A DNA stretch of 64,000 nucleotides from assembly GCA_018780035.1 (NCBI GenBank), contig JADMKE010000020.1, positions 62,001 to 126,000 of the forward strand, written 5' to 3'. Source of the stretch: Candidatus Sericytochromatia bacterium. GTDB lineage: Bacteria; Cyanobacteriota; Sericytochromatia; UBA7694. The notes beneath the pieces are model-generated. The model saw only the letters and a program-made list of their open reading frames with translations. It was not told the origin of the DNA and made no database searches. Of the stretch, positions 41,725-50,807 are shown piece after piece. The translations under genes were made by a program, and so were the position numbers. Every line of letters starts with the position of its first letter. Position 1 is the stretch's first letter.

Positions 41725-43494
41725 ATGGATACAGATACCTTACCAAAAGAAGATAATATGGACAACTATTTCTTTCGCGCCTCTGCCGTTGACTTTAAGA
41801 AAATTCCAGGCAGCCCGATTGCGTATTGGGTGAGTGAAAAAGTTAGAGATATATTTAATTTTTCTGATATTTTTGAATCTTTTTCAACTCCTAGACAAGG
41901 GTTAGGGACAACAAATAATGAGTTATTTGTAAAATATTGGTTCGAAGTAAATAGGCAAAAAATTGCATTTAATTGTTCAGATAAAATTGATGCTTTAAAT
42001 TCAAAATGTAAATGGTTTCCTTATTCTAAAGGCGGTGGATACAGAAAATGGTTTGGGAATGATATCGATGTTGTAAATTGGCTACAGGATGGAATAGATA
42101 TAAAGGAAGCTTTAATTGGAAAAAACCCAAATATTCCGCGTTCTGAGTCTCAATATTTTAAAGAAGGAATTACCTGGGGATTAATAACTAGTGCAAGCTT
42201 TAGTGCTCGCTTCAGTCCTCAAGGTGGGATATTCGACGTTGGGGGATCTAAAGCATTTCCGCCAAGTGATTCAAAAGAGTATTTTTTAGGGTTATTGAAT
42301 AGTAAATTGAGTGCATTATTTTTAAAAACTTTGAATCCGACTTTAAATTTTCAAGTGGGAGATTTAAAAAAAATCCCTGTAAAAGAGGTTCAAAAATACA
42401 AATTTATTTTTGAACCCATTGTCAAAAAATTAGTTGCGTTTGAAAAATTAGACTGGGACTCCTACGAAAACTCCTGGGATTTCTCCTTACTCCCCCTTTT
42501 AAAGCCCCAATTCCAATCCTCGTCTTTAGAGACCACCTACCAGCAGCTCCGCGAACACTGGCAACAAACCACCCAAGAAATGCGAAGCCTCGAAGAAGAG
42601 AACAACCGTATCTTTATCGAAGCCTATGGCCTGCAAGACGAATTGAAACCCGATGTACCCATAGAAGAAATCACCTTAACCTGTAATCCTGCTTACCGCT
42701 ATGGGGGTGAGCGCAGCAGCGATGAATTAGAAGAGCAGCTCAAAGCAGATACGATGCGGGAGTTTATTTCGTATGCCGTGGGCTGTATGCTGGGTCGCTA
42801 TTCGCTCGACCAGCCAGGGCTGATCCTGGCCAACCAGGGCGAGGGGCTCGAAGACTATCTCCAGCGCATTCCTGAGCCGACTTTTGCCCCCGACGCCGAC
42901 AATGTGATCCCCATCCTCGATGGCGACTGGTTCACCGACGACATCGTTGAACGCTTTGATCGCTTTTTAAAGCTGACCTTTGGCGAAGAACAGTTTGCAG
43001 CCAACCGCGCCTATATCGAAGCGGCCCTGGGCAAAAAAGGCAAACCCCAAAGCCTGCGCGACTATTTTCTCAAAGACTTTTATGCCGACCATCTCAAACG
43101 CTACAAAAAGCGGCCCATCTATTGGCTCTTTAGCAGCCCCAAAGGCAGTTTTAATGCCCTGATATATATGCACCGCTACCGGCCCGATACCGTCAGTGTC
43201 ATTCTTAACGATTACCTGCGCGATTTTATTGAAAAAGTTAAAGCCCAATGGGAGCACGAAGAGCGGGTGCAAACCAGTGAAAATGCCAGCAAAGCTGACA
43301 AGAGCCGGGCGCTCAAAGAGGCCGAAAAGCTCAAAAAAATCTACCAGGAATTAAAAGAATACGAACGTGAAATCCTCTACCCCCTGGCTACCCAAAAAAT
43401 TGAGATTGACCTCGACGACGGGGTCAAAGTCAATTATCTTAGATTTGGAACGGCCCTGAAAAAGATTCCTGGCCTGGAAGCAAAGGAAGACTAA
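41725..43494 (+). CDS. pglX: BREX PglX, C-terminal (target-recognition) part
   Basis: This 589-residue protein matches the second half of PglX. It opens with NYFFRASAVDFKKIPGSPIA, which in single-chain PglX follows the methyltransferase domain directly. A target-recognition region (residues about 30-240) is A+T-rich, while the remaining C-terminal domain, from about base 42450, has normal composition. The ATG has a strong GAGGAG site six bases upstream and the frame is intact, so it looks expressed and not decayed. With the N-part the sum is 1191 residues, the usual PglX size. Confidence 0.88.
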   Translation: MDTDTLPKEDNMDNYFFRASAVDFKKIPGSPIAYWVSEKVRDIFNFSDIFESFSTPRQGLGTTNNELFVKYWFEVNRQKIAFNCSDKIDALNSKCKWFPYSKGGGYRKWFGNDIDVVNWLQDGIDIKEALIGKNPNIPRSESQYFKEGITWGLITSASFSARFSPQGGIFDVGGSKAFPPSDSKEYFLGLLNSKLSALFLKTLNPTLNFQVGDLKKIPVKEVQKYKFIFEPIVKKLVAFEKLDWDSYENSWDFSLLPLLKPQFQSSSLETTYQQLREHWQQTTQEMRSLEEENNRIFIEAYGLQDELKPDVPIEEITLTCNPAYRYGGERSSDELEEQLKADTMREFISYAVGCMLGRYSLDQPGLILANQGEGLEDYLQRIPEPTFAPDADNVIPILDGDWFTDDIVERFDRFLKLTFGEEQFAANRAYIEAALGKKGKPQSLRDYFLKDFYADHLKRYKKRPIYWLFSSPKGSFNALIYMHRYRPDTVSVILNDYLRDFIEKVKAQWEHEERVQTSENASKADKSRALKEAEKLKKIYQELKEYEREILYPLATQKIEIDLDDGVKVNYLRFGTALKKIPGLEAKED

Positions 43495-43496
43495 TT

Positions 43497-44774
43497 ATGA
43501 AACTCAAGACTTTGCGCTTGACCCACTATCGCGGGGCACGGGATTTGCAGCTCAGCTTCAACGAGCGGCTGAATATTTTCTATGGGGTCAATGGGTCGGG
43601 AAAATCCACGGTTTTGGATGCCTTGGCAATCATGCTCTCTTGGGCTGTGAGCCGGGTGCGTCAATTGGGCACCTCTGGTCGCGCAATTCGCCCTGAAGAG
43701 ATTACCAATAGCAAAGCCCATGCCAGTGTGACTCTCAAAGCAGAGACAAGCAAAGGACTGCTTGCTTGGAAATTGGTCAAAAATCGGGAAGGCCATATTC
43801 AACAGGAAGATAAAACAGAACTAACTGCGCTTAACGAATGGGCCAAAGTAGTTCAGCAGCAAATAACCGATTCTGAGGGTCAAACCAATCTGCCTATTTT
43901 TGTGCATTATTCGGTCAACCGGGCAGTGTTAGACATTCCACTGCGCATTCAGGGAAAACACAGTTTTCGCCTCTTGGCCACCTATGACGAAGCCTTGACC
44001 AGTGGTTCTAATTTTCGTACGTTCTTTGAGTGGTTTCGCGAGCGTGAAGATCTCGAAAATGAAAACCGCAAGTATGAAGGTATGCTCATTAAACCTGATG
44101 ATTACCAATTTCCAGACCCGCAGTTAGAGGCGGTGCGCTCGGCTTTGGGGACATTTTTACCTGAATTTTCAAATCTGACTGTGCGGCGCAAACCCTTGCG
44201 CATGGAAGTACAAAAACAAGATAAAATCTTGATTGTCAACCAGCTCTCCGATGGCGAGAAATGTCTGATCGCTTTAATTGGCGACCTGGCTCAACGTCTG
44301 GCGATTGCCAATCCCAACCGGGCCAATCCCCTCGAAGGAGAGGGTGTGGTGCTGATCGACGAAATTGATCTGCACCTGCACCCCAAATGGCAGCGCATGG
44401 TGGTGCCCCGCCTGCTGGAGGTCTTTCCAAACTGTCAGTTTATGATCTCCACCCACTCGCCCCATGTTTTAACCCAGGTGCCGCCCGAACATCTCTTTTT
44501 GCTCACCCAAACCGAAGCGGGCATTTTGGCCGAGCATCCGCGTGAATCTTATGGCAAAAACGTCGATCGCATCCTCGAAGACCTCATGGGCCTGGAAACC
44601 ACCCGCCCCGACAAAGTGCAGACCCAATTGGACAATCTCTATCAAGCCATTGCCGACCTAGAGCTGGAAAAAGCCCGCAGCCAAATGCTGGTTTTGCAGG
44701 CCCAAATGGGCTCCGACCCCGAATTGGTCAAGGCCGAGGTGCTGATCAAACGCAAAGAGATCTTGGGCAAATGA
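43497..44774 (+). CDS. ptuA: Septu ATPase PtuA
   Basis: This 425-residue SMC/RecF-like ATPase has Walker A GVNGSGKST from residue 30, an ABC-type signature region NQLSDGEKCLIALIG, Walker B VVLIDEIDLHLHP and the H-loop STHSPHVL. With an adjacent HNH nuclease gene this is the Septu pair, where PtuA binds ATP and holds the PtuB nuclease in check until infection. It follows the PglX C-part after two bases and overlaps ptuB by four (ATGA). Base composition matches the BREX backbone. Confidence 0.87.
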   Translation: MKLKTLRLTHYRGARDLQLSFNERLNIFYGVNGSGKSTVLDALAIMLSWAVSRVRQLGTSGRAIRPEEITNSKAHASVTLKAETSKGLLAWKLVKNREGHIQQEDKTELTALNEWAKVVQQQITDSEGQTNLPIFVHYSVNRAVLDIPLRIQGKHSFRLLATYDEALTSGSNFRTFFEWFREREDLENENRKYEGMLIKPDDYQFPDPQLEAVRSALGTFLPEFSNLTVRRKPLRMEVQKQDKILIVNQLSDGEKCLIALIGDLAQRLAIANPNRANPLEGEGVVLIDEIDLHLHPKWQRMVVPRLLEVFPNCQFMISTHSPHVLTQVPPEHLFLLTQTEAGILAEHPRESYGKNVDRILEDLMGLETTRPDKVQTQLDNLYQAIADLELEKARSQMLVLQAQMGSDPELVKAEVLIKRKEILGK

Positions 44775-45403
44775 AGCACATCGTCAAACAGCCCGAACCC
44801 CCCGATTTTGTGGCCTGGAAAGCCCAAGCAAACGCAGATTGGCAACCCAGTTATGCTCTGCTCAGTGGCGCACCCAAACGCGCCCTCAAACAGGCCCTGA
44901 TGCAAGAGCAGGGCTATCTCTGCTGTTATTGTGAGCAAAGCTTAACTGACGCCGATTCGCATATTGAGCATTTTAACCCCCAGCATTTACACGCCGGAGA
45001 CGATATCGCCTACAAGAATTTGCTTTGCTCTTGTCTTAATGAGAGGAAAAAAGGCAACCCCATACACTGTGGCGCTTTAAAAGACGATTGGTTTGATCTC
45101 GGTTTGCTGATCTCTCCTCTCGATCCCACCTGCGAGAGCCGCTTTCAATACCTCGACAATGGCAAGATTCAGCCTGCCCAGTCCTCAGATCTAGCAGCTC
45201 AAACCACCATTGCAAAATTGGGATTGGATATCGCCAAGCTCAACGAGATGCGGAATAAAGCCTTAGAGCCTTTTCTGGATGAAACCTTGACTCAAGAAGC
45301 ACTGCAAACTTTTGTCAGCGAGTATCTCAAACAAGATGCTGAAGGTCGCTGGAGCCCCTTCTGGACGACGGTTCAAGCACTTTATGGAGCTTGGGTAGTA
45401 TGA
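44771..45403 (+). CDS. ptuB: Septu HNH nuclease PtuB
   Basis: This 210-residue nuclease belongs to the PtuB-type HNH family, also paired with ATPases in retron Ec78. The zinc/HNH core is visible as CCYCEQS near residue 55, SHIEHFNPQH with the catalytic His region and YKNLLCSC with the conserved Asn. A second Cys/His pair is in NPIHCG. It is coupled to ptuA upstream, and its stop overlaps the pglZ start (ATGA). Septu is therefore translated as part of the BREX operon. Confidence 0.87.
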   Translation: MKHIVKQPEPPDFVAWKAQANADWQPSYALLSGAPKRALKQALMQEQGYLCCYCEQSLTDADSHIEHFNPQHLHAGDDIAYKNLLCSCLNERKKGNPIHCGALKDDWFDLGLLISPLDPTCESRFQYLDNGKIQPAQSSDLAAQTTIAKLGLDIAKLNEMRNKALEPFLDETLTQEALQTFVSEYLKQDAEGRWSPFWTTVQALYGAWVV

Positions 45404-47919
45404 GCAAAGATTTGCAACAGGCCATTTCGGCCCTTTTTCAAAAACACCGACTGGTCTTTTGGTACGATGCCCAGCAGGAATTTCGCGCAGACTTTGAGGC
45501 CATCACGTGGCCCGATGTGGTCAAATTAGAAATCCAGAATAACCAATTTGCACTCAAATACCGCATTCTGCGCCAAGAACCCAAAACCCCATTTTTGCTT
45601 TATCAGGCCGGGCCCGCCCCAGCAGATTTAGACAATTGGCTTTTGGATCTGCAATTGGCCCAGATTGAATTCCGCACCGATCAGGTCTCTCGGATTCTCA
45701 ATGAGTTGGGCCTCGGGCCAGAGTTTGCCGATCTGATACGCACCCACCTGGAGTTTTTTAAGGCCAGCAAACGCACAGAGAGTCTGCAAAAAAGCCTTTC
45801 GCCCCAGGATACAGCGTCCCAGATTCGCTTTAAGCTCATGGCCATCTGTTTGGGAGCCGAACCCCGTTTGGATGCCCTCTTGGAGAGCCTGCTCGAAGCG
45901 GTAGCCCAAGACAATCCCGAAAAAATGAAATTGCTCAACCGCTGTGGCCTGGAGCCTTTTTTCTGGGAGCAGATGGAAAGGCAATTTGCCTATACCTGTT
46001 CTGCTCCCAGCATCCAAGACTTTCTCATTCGCCTGTTTAAAGACGCCTATTTTGGCCCTTTGGATGGGTTTCCAGACGACAAAGATGCCGCCAAAGAGCG
46101 GCTCAACAACGATGCCTTGGTTTTTCTCAAGCGCTGGAAAGACAGTCGCCTTTACCAAGCCAGCTTTGAAAAGCTCTCCAGCGAAACCGCTGATATTTTA
46201 GCCATTGAAACCGATCTGAACCGGCGCAATTTTCGCGACTTAATTGAGCTGGATTATTTTCGCCTGATTGATCAAAAAATCATTGCCAGTTTGGTGCAAG
46301 AAATTGTGTTGCGCACCCAAACCAGCCAGGATATCTCTCAATGGCTGCGCCAGCGCCGTTTGGGCCATTGGTACGCTGCTTTTGCCGATGTGTATCAGGC
46401 CCTCGATTATGCAGCCCAGATGCTCCAGGCCTTAGAAGAGACCAACCTCACACCGGAATCTTTTGAAGCAGGCCTGCTGCGTTATACCCAAAGTGGCTAT
46501 AAAGTGGATCAGTTTTACCGCAAGTTTATCTACCACATGCGTGCCTCGGGGCAGGTTTCACTTTTGGCAGAATTGGCTGAGAAAATCGAAAATGTCTACA
46601 CCAACGGGTTTCTCTTAAAGCTCAACGACGCTTGGCAAAGCTGTGTTGATCAAACTGTGTCCTGGAAGAGTGAAAAATTCTCCCTCCAGAGTGGCTTTTA
46701 TAAAAAGTGGGTGCGCCCTTTTATCGACAAAGACAAAAAGGTCTGTGTGATTATCTCCGATGCCCTGCGTTATGAAATTGGCGAAGAATGTGCCTCCCTG
46801 ATACGCAGTGAAGATCGCTATGAGGCCAAATTGGAAGCAGCTCTGACCCTACTGCCGAGTTATACCCAATTGGGCATGGCCGCCCTCTTGCCCCACAAAC
46901 AGCTCAGTCTGGTCGAAAATGGCGAGAGCGCAGCGGTGCTGGTCGATGGGCAGTCTTCTCAGGGCACCGAAAACCGCATCAAAATTCTCAAAAAAGAATC
47001 GCCCAGCTTCACGGCCATTCAGGCCGAAACCCTGCTCGAACTCTCCAAAGAAGCGAGCCGAGAACTACTCAAGGCCCATGATGTGCTGTATATTTACCAC
47101 AACCGCATCGACCACACAGGCGACAAAATCCAGTCAGAAGGTCAGGCCTTTGAAGCCGCAGAGCAAACCCTGCAAGAATTGGTGCGTTTGGTCAAAAAAC
47201 TCACAGGGGCCAATGCCAGCAATCTCTTAATAACCGCCGATCATGGTTTTATTTACCAGCACCGCCCGCTGGAGCAAAGTGACTTTTTGAGCCAAGAGGT
47301 CAAAGGCCAGAACTTGCTTTCGAGCCGCCGTTATGTGATTGGCAAAAATTTAGAGCCCCACGCAGGGGTGCATCATTTTTCGGCAGCCCAATTGGGCCTG
47401 CAAGGTGAGTTAGAAATCTGTTTGCCCAAGTCGATCAACCGTTTGCGGGTCAAAGGTTCGGGCAGCCGGTTTGTGCATGGCGGAGCGGCTTTGCAAGAAA
47501 TTTTGGTGCCTGTGATCCGCATTCGCAAAAAACGCCAAAGCGATACCTCTTTGGTGGAGGTTGAAATTATCCGGGGTGCCAGCAGCATTATTACCGCAGG
47601 CCAATTGGCGGTGGTCTTTTACCAAATGGAGCCGGTCACGCCCAAGCGCCAGGGTCGCTCCCTGCGCGCAGGGATTTATACCCAACAGGGCGAGCTGATC
47701 TCAGACCTGCACGAATTGCATTTTGATCTCACTTCAGACAATAGCCGCGACCGTGAAATCCAGGTACGATTTGTAATGACCCGCAGCGCCGATGTGGCCA
47801 ATGGCCAAGAGGTGATTCTGCGCCTCGAAGAAAAAGTGGGTGAGACCACTCACTTCAGAGAATACAAATCTGTGCGCTATATGATGCGCCGCAGTTTTAC
47901 CAGCGATTTTGACATTTAA
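45400..47919 (+). CDS. pglZ: BREX phosphatase-fold protein PglZ
   Basis: This 839-residue protein carries the alkaline-phosphatase-type PglZ domain. Its metal site begins at VCVIISDALRYEIGEE near residue 448, and later come YIYHNRIDHTGD and the LLITADHGFIYQ motif that supplies the second set of metal ligands. Family members have shown nuclease activity, and PglZ is essential in BREX. The ATG at 45400 overlaps the ptuB stop; a TTG three codons upstream was rejected. It is followed by brxL after 11 bases. Confidence 0.93.
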   Translation: MSKDLQQAISALFQKHRLVFWYDAQQEFRADFEAITWPDVVKLEIQNNQFALKYRILRQEPKTPFLLYQAGPAPADLDNWLLDLQLAQIEFRTDQVSRILNELGLGPEFADLIRTHLEFFKASKRTESLQKSLSPQDTASQIRFKLMAICLGAEPRLDALLESLLEAVAQDNPEKMKLLNRCGLEPFFWEQMERQFAYTCSAPSIQDFLIRLFKDAYFGPLDGFPDDKDAAKERLNNDALVFLKRWKDSRLYQASFEKLSSETADILAIETDLNRRNFRDLIELDYFRLIDQKIIASLVQEIVLRTQTSQDISQWLRQRRLGHWYAAFADVYQALDYAAQMLQALEETNLTPESFEAGLLRYTQSGYKVDQFYRKFIYHMRASGQVSLLAELAEKIENVYTNGFLLKLNDAWQSCVDQTVSWKSEKFSLQSGFYKKWVRPFIDKDKKVCVIISDALRYEIGEECASLIRSEDRYEAKLEAALTLLPSYTQLGMAALLPHKQLSLVENGESAAVLVDGQSSQGTENRIKILKKESPSFTAIQAETLLELSKEASRELLKAHDVLYIYHNRIDHTGDKIQSEGQAFEAAEQTLQELVRLVKKLTGANASNLLITADHGFIYQHRPLEQSDFLSQEVKGQNLLSSRRYVIGKNLEPHAGVHHFSAAQLGLQGELEICLPKSINRLRVKGSGSRFVHGGAALQEILVPVIRIRKKRQSDTSLVEVEIIRGASSIITAGQLAVVFYQMEPVTPKRQGRSLRAGIYTQQGELISDLHELHFDLTSDNSRDREIQVRFVMTRSADVANGQEVILRLEEKVGETTHFREYKSVRYMMRRSFTSDFDI

Positions 47920-47930
47920 AGGGGCCCTCT

Positions 47931-50000
47931 ATGCACGAGCGTGATCAGAAAATCAACCAATATTTCCCCGGTTTGGTGGTGCGCAAAGATCTGGTTAAAG
48001 TGGTCAAAGGCAATGCCATTGTACCCAGCTATGTTTTGGAGTATCTTTTGGGCCAATACTGTGCCACTTACGACGAAGCCTCCATTCAGACAGGCATTGA
48101 GTCGGTCAAAGAAATTCTGCGCAAGCACTATGTACATCGCAACGAGGCCGGTTTGGTGCGCTCAACCATCCGCGAAAAAGGCCGCCACAAAGTCATCGAC
48201 AAGGTCAGCGTCTCTCTCAACGACAAAAGCGATGTCTACGAAGCGGAGTTTTCAAACCTGGGAATTAAAAAAATCCTGATCGATACCAATACAGTCAAAG
48301 CCCACCCCAAGCTTTTGGTCTCGGGCGTGTGGTGTATTGCAGATATTGAATACGATTTCTCCGAAGACAAAGCGCAATCGCCCTGGATTTTAACCTCGCT
48401 CAAGCCCATTCAAATCGCCCATGTCGATAACGAGGCCTTTTTAGAGGCACGCAAGGCGTTTACCACCGATGAGTGGATTGATCTCTTGGTGCAGAGCATG
48501 GGCTTTAATCCTGATAAATTTGGCAAGCGCAGCAAGCTCACTCAATTAATTCGTCTGATTCCCTTTTGCGAGCGCAATTACAATCTGATCGAATTGGGCC
48601 CCAAAGGCACAGGCAAATCCCATATCTTTTCTGAGTTTTCTCCCCACGGTATTTTGATCTCGGGGGGAGAGGTCTCTGTACCCAAATTATTTGTGAACAA
48701 CTCCTCGGGAAAACTGGGTTTGGTCGGCTATTGGGATCTGGTAGCCTTTGACGAATTTGCTGGCAAACAAAAGCGGGTAGATAAGGCCTTGGTAGACATT
48801 ATGAAAAACTACATGGCCAATAAATCTTTTTCCAGAGGCGTCGAAACCCTGGGAGCCGAGGCCTCGATGGTCTTTGTCGGCAATACCCAACACAATTTGC
48901 CTTATCTGCTCAAACACGCCGACCTCTTCGACGATCTGCCCGATAAATTTTACGATTCAGCCTTTCTGGATCGTCTCCACTTTTATATCCCCGGCTGGGA
49001 AGTGGATATTATCCGGGGGGAAATGTTCTCCGATGGCTATGGCTTTGTTGTGGATTATCTGGCTGAAATTCTGAGATCGCTGCGCAACCACGATTATTCA
49101 GATCGCTACAAAGGCCATTTTGAACTTTCGCAAGATATTTCGACGCGTGACCGCGACGGGATCAACAAAACCTTTTCGGGGTTGATGAAAATTCTCTATC
49201 CCCACGATGGAGCCACCCCCGCTGAGATCGAAGAAGTCCTGCGCTTTGCCATCGAAGGGCGCAAGCGGGTCAAAGATCAATTGATGCGTCTGGATGCTAC
49301 TTATGCCCGCGTGCATTTTTCTTATACCACTCAAGCGGGAGAACAAAAAACAGTCACCACGCTTGAGGAAGAAGAATACCCCCAGTATTATTTTAAAGCT
49401 CAAAGTGAAACCGATCTCGATACCCCCAGTTCGACAGAGGGGGCAATCTTGTCTTCTGCGCTGCCTGTGTCTGATTTACAAGAAAAACACCTCACCTTCC
49501 AAGAAAATCAAAAGGGCGTTTCCTTTGACTCTTTGCTGGGCCCCTATTTGCTGGGCGCACAGAAAATCACCATCACCGACCCGTATATCCGTCTGTTTTA
49601 TCAGGCCAAAAATCTCATGGAGCTGTTTGAGACCCTGGTTCGGCTCAAACCGAGCGAAGACGAAGTGCATGTGCATCTGCTTACGACTGAAGATGAATTC
49701 AAAAACCAGCAACAGAAAGAATTCTTTGAGCAAATGCAAAAAACAGGTGCCATGGTTGGCCTGCATTTTACCTGGCAATTTGACCCGACCCGCACCATTC
49801 ATGCCCGCCACATCGAAACGAATACCGGCTGGAAAATTTTGCTTGATCGCGGCTTGGATATTTTTCAGTTTTTTGACGTCAACGATGCCTTTAGTTTTGC
49901 CAATCGACTTCAGCAATACCGCTCTTGTAAAGCCTTTGAAGTGACCTTTGTCAAAATGGGGCAAAAAACGGAAACGACGCTTGAGCGTGAGTCAAGATAA
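47931..50000 (+). CDS. brxL: BREX protein BrxL with a C-terminal MIT_C-like domain
   Basis: This 689-residue protein has a BrxL/Lon-like AAA+ core (residues about 1-450) with Walker A GPKGTGKSH from residue 223 and Walker B VAFDEFAG near 273. After a linker, residues about 530-680 match the MIT_C domain best known from MITD1, a phospholipase D-like fold. It shows LLGPYLLGA, TITDPYIRLFYQ, VHLLTTEDE, TIHARHIETNTGW and LDRGLDIFQFF in order. A Lon-type Ser-Lys protease domain was not seen. BrxL hexamers bind DNA and are needed for phage exclusion in type 1 systems. Confidence 0.88.
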   Translation: MHERDQKINQYFPGLVVRKDLVKVVKGNAIVPSYVLEYLLGQYCATYDEASIQTGIESVKEILRKHYVHRNEAGLVRSTIREKGRHKVIDKVSVSLNDKSDVYEAEFSNLGIKKILIDTNTVKAHPKLLVSGVWCIADIEYDFSEDKAQSPWILTSLKPIQIAHVDNEAFLEARKAFTTDEWIDLLVQSMGFNPDKFGKRSKLTQLIRLIPFCERNYNLIELGPKGTGKSHIFSEFSPHGILISGGEVSVPKLFVNNSSGKLGLVGYWDLVAFDEFAGKQKRVDKALVDIMKNYMANKSFSRGVETLGAEASMVFVGNTQHNLPYLLKHADLFDDLPDKFYDSAFLDRLHFYIPGWEVDIIRGEMFSDGYGFVVDYLAEILRSLRNHDYSDRYKGHFELSQDISTRDRDGINKTFSGLMKILYPHDGATPAEIEEVLRFAIEGRKRVKDQLMRLDATYARVHFSYTTQAGEQKTVTTLEEEEYPQYYFKAQSETDLDTPSSTEGAILSSALPVSDLQEKHLTFQENQKGVSFDSLLGPYLLGAQKITITDPYIRLFYQAKNLMELFETLVRLKPSEDEVHVHLLTTEDEFKNQQQKEFFEQMQKTGAMVGLHFTWQFDPTRTIHARHIETNTGWKILLDRGLDIFQFFDVNDAFSFANRLQQYRSCKAFEVTFVKMGQKTETTLERESR

Positions 50001-50010
50001 GCAGCGAGAG

Positions 50011-50475
50011 CTAAACCAGAACCGCATCTTTTGTCTGGGCCAAATCCACTTCTGTTTCTGTGTTGCGCTGAGAAGGTTTTTTCTCCAATTGCTGGTAAGC
50101 AGCAAAGAAAACCTCTTTTTTAGATACCTGGGCAGAAATGAACAGGCGAATATCCTTTTCAGTACTCCAATTCATGCCCGTGGCTGAATCGCCTTTGCTT
50201 TCCCATTTCAACACTGCTGGATGGGTCACATAAAAGCGTTTGGCAAAATCTGCCAAATTCATTTCAAAGTGCAATCGGATAAATTTTAACTGATTACCTG
50301 TGAGTGGAGAGGTTTTTAAAGCAAGGGTTTGGAGCACCCTGGCCGTCAATTCGACATAATTGATTTTAGGGGTCCATACGCCTCTGACTTTCATCATCGG
50401 CACATTTAAGAGATGTACCGGAAAGCCAAAGCCTGTATCAATGAATTCAGCTTGAATTTTGATTTCTCTGCTCAT
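50011..50475 (-). CDS. Antitoxin-like HTH protein (MqsA/HigA type)
   Basis: This 154-residue protein has an Xre/MqsA-type helix-turn-helix in its second half: LTGNQLKFIRLHFEMNLADFAKRF then YVTHPAVLKWESKG. The N-terminal part (SREIKIQAEFIDTGFGFPV and VRGVWTPKINY) looks like the toxin-binding or zinc-free region of such antitoxins. It is coupled by an ATGA overlap to the upstream DUF4258-type gene, the classic toxin-antitoxin layout, and would repress the palindrome upstream of that gene. It faces the end of brxL. Confidence 0.75.
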   Translation of the reverse strand: MSREIKIQAEFIDTGFGFPVHLLNVPMMKVRGVWTPKINYVELTARVLQTLALKTSPLTGNQLKFIRLHFEMNLADFAKRFYVTHPAVLKWESKGDSATGMNWSTEKDIRLFISAQVSKKEVFFAAYQQLEKKPSQRNTETEVDLAQTKDAVLV

Positions 50476-50798
50476 GTAACCTCCAAATCAATCACGGTAA
50501 TAATTAATAGCCCATCCTCATCAAATGAGACAATCACGCGCAACTCTCTTTCATCAATGGTTTTACCACGAATCGCATAATTCCAAGCTTTAAAGGCCTC
50601 AATAAATGTATCCTTGCGCTTTTCATGCCAGCCTGATTTTGTCAGAACATACAGATATTCAGGTCGGGTGATTTTTCTTTCCGCCTGTCGGATTTGTGCA
50701 TGGTCAACATCCGCAAAATCCCCAGATGTGATTGCGGTTCTGACTTTGGTTAAGAGATTAACTTCTTTTGCTGGGCGTTTGGCTGGTTGTTTGACCAT
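50472..50798 (-). CDS. Toxin-like DUF4258 family protein
   Basis: This 108-residue basic protein fits the DUF4258 pattern: DHAQIRQAERKITRPEYLYV at the centre, NYAIRGKTIDERELRVIVSF and LLIITVIDL at the end. These small beta-rich proteins resemble RelE/MqsR-type RNases and usually pair with an HTH antitoxin. Gene order here is toxin first, as in mqsRA. Toxicity itself is not shown by the sequence. Confidence 0.7.
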   Translation of the reverse strand: MVKQPAKRPAKEVNLLTKVRTAITSGDFADVDHAQIRQAERKITRPEYLYVLTKSGWHEKRKDTFIEAFKAWNYAIRGKTIDERELRVIVSFDEDGLLIITVIDLEVT

Positions 50799-50807
50799 AT
50801 ACAGAAT

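Noticed and set aside
36615-43494. pglX as a simple pseudogene
   Set aside because: Both halves have open frames, ribosome sites and full motifs, and nothing is missing at the split, so a working two-part enzyme is more likely than decay.
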